A stretch of 39,398 bases of DNA, taken from positions 1-39,398 of the forward strand of contig LGRX02013809.1 of NCBI GenBank assembly GCA_001247695.2, read 5' to 3'. The position numbers were made by a program, and so were the translations under genes. Under the pieces are notes generated by a model that saw only the letters and a program-made list of their open reading frames with translations, ran no database searches and was not told where the DNA came from. Each line of letters begins with the position of its first letter. Positions within the stretch are counted from its first letter, which is position 1. Below are positions 38,976-39,398 of the stretch, piece after piece. The stretch is from Cymbomonas tetramitiformis (taxonomy: Eukaryota > Chlorophyta > Pyramimonadophyceae > Pyramimonadales > Pyramimonadaceae).

Positions 38976-39398
38976 CTGGCAGATAGGCGCACACAGTTCG
39001 TGGAGCGTAGTGACCGTGAGGCAGGCGCACACACACACAGACAGGAGTTGGACTGTGAGCCCTGGACTTTGGTTTGAGAGGATTTTGGCAGACACATGGA
39101 GTGCAGTGGTCACGAGCACTCGCACACAGAGGTTGGGCCGATAAGCCCAGGATCACATCGTATCACGCATGGGGAGGCGGCACGGCACACTGTTGGCGCG
39201 CACCTTGGAGGTAGCACGGCGCATGGCTGGCGCACACTTGGTGGGGATGATTACACAGCACTACATACTCGTGAAGCCGGGATTTCGCGCAATGGCCACA
39301 CAGTACACACCACTGGTGGGCACGCACGGTGCGAGGAGCACTAGCTCACGCAATAAGCGCACGCGTAGAGCACCATGGTTCAGGCGCAGTGTTTCGTG
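38976..39398. other. GC-rich sequence, no gene
   Basis: Contains GCGCACACACACACACAGAC-type words and repeated GGCACGG / GGCGCA words. No supported gene or RNA. Confidence 0.5.

Noticed and set aside
38241..39156. Minus-strand ORFs with repeated GCLSGRLAAVHGGQRRLPQ text
   Set aside because: The 140-bp unit rotates the frame, so the same peptide appears in several frames; a satellite by-product.

Overview
The window looks like a repeat-rich nuclear contig of a protist or alga, not bacterial sequence. Reasons: a transposase gene with at least one clear GT-AG intron, MYND zinc-finger genes, a Penelope-like reverse transcriptase, an LTR element, TA-flanked DNA transposons, long minisatellites, and a decayed integrated polinton-like virus (PLV). 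The species cannot be named from the sequence. One assembly gap (Ns) lies at 21560-22082. No rRNA, tRNA or CRISPR array was seen.

Left part (1-14.5 kb). After a gene-poor start come a 343-bp TA-flanked MITE (3599-3941), small hairpins, and a piggyBac-family transposase gene on the minus strand (4164-6977) with all three catalytic Asp blocks and a C-terminal Cys/His cluster. Then follow simple repeats, a minus-strand gene with two MYND zinc fingers in two frames (9474-10758), a possible host exon (10986-11315), and a Penelope-like retroelement: an RT without a GIY-YIG nuclease (12048-13758), three 3' tandem repeats, and a convincing hammerhead ribozyme fold (14297-14362). A viral capsid gene fragment resumes about 0.2 kb after the ribozyme and lacks its 5' half.

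Middle (14.58-35.7 kb). A decayed, AT-rich PLV is spread over this interval: major capsid protein C-terminal part, a small virion-type ORF, a packaging ATPase C-terminal part, a minor capsid (penton-like) candidate cut by a palindrome-ended insertion, a four-gene minus-strand cluster ending in a fibre-like protein, a small basic protein, and an AEP primase / herpes-OBP-type helicase gene. That last gene has several frame lesions and is split into 25007-26880 and 34527-35745 by about 7.6 kb of foreign DNA. A family of 75-bp quasi-palindromes (AAAGGTGGC...GCCACCTTT) is scattered through the viral segment in both orientations.

The 7.6-kb intruder is itself nested. It holds a CASD1-like PC-esterase (SGNH) gene, interrupted by a gag-only LTR retrotransposon (254-bp LTRs, 5-bp target duplication GAAAG). 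The gag is interrupted by a 996-bp TA-flanked DNA element carrying a tandem SHOCT-domain ORF, and a second element with a single SHOCT-like mini-ORF sits in the gag leader. A 911-bp foldback element with TTAA at both ends forms the right border of the intruder.

Right part (35.7-39.4 kb). No gene is recognisable. It consists of a strong stem-loop, a 144-bp satellite array, a 34-bp array, a 140-bp array with an internal duplication, and GC-rich sequence. The viral and transposon genes show frameshifts and breaks, so the window reads as a graveyard of nested mobile elements rather than a set of cooperating genes.
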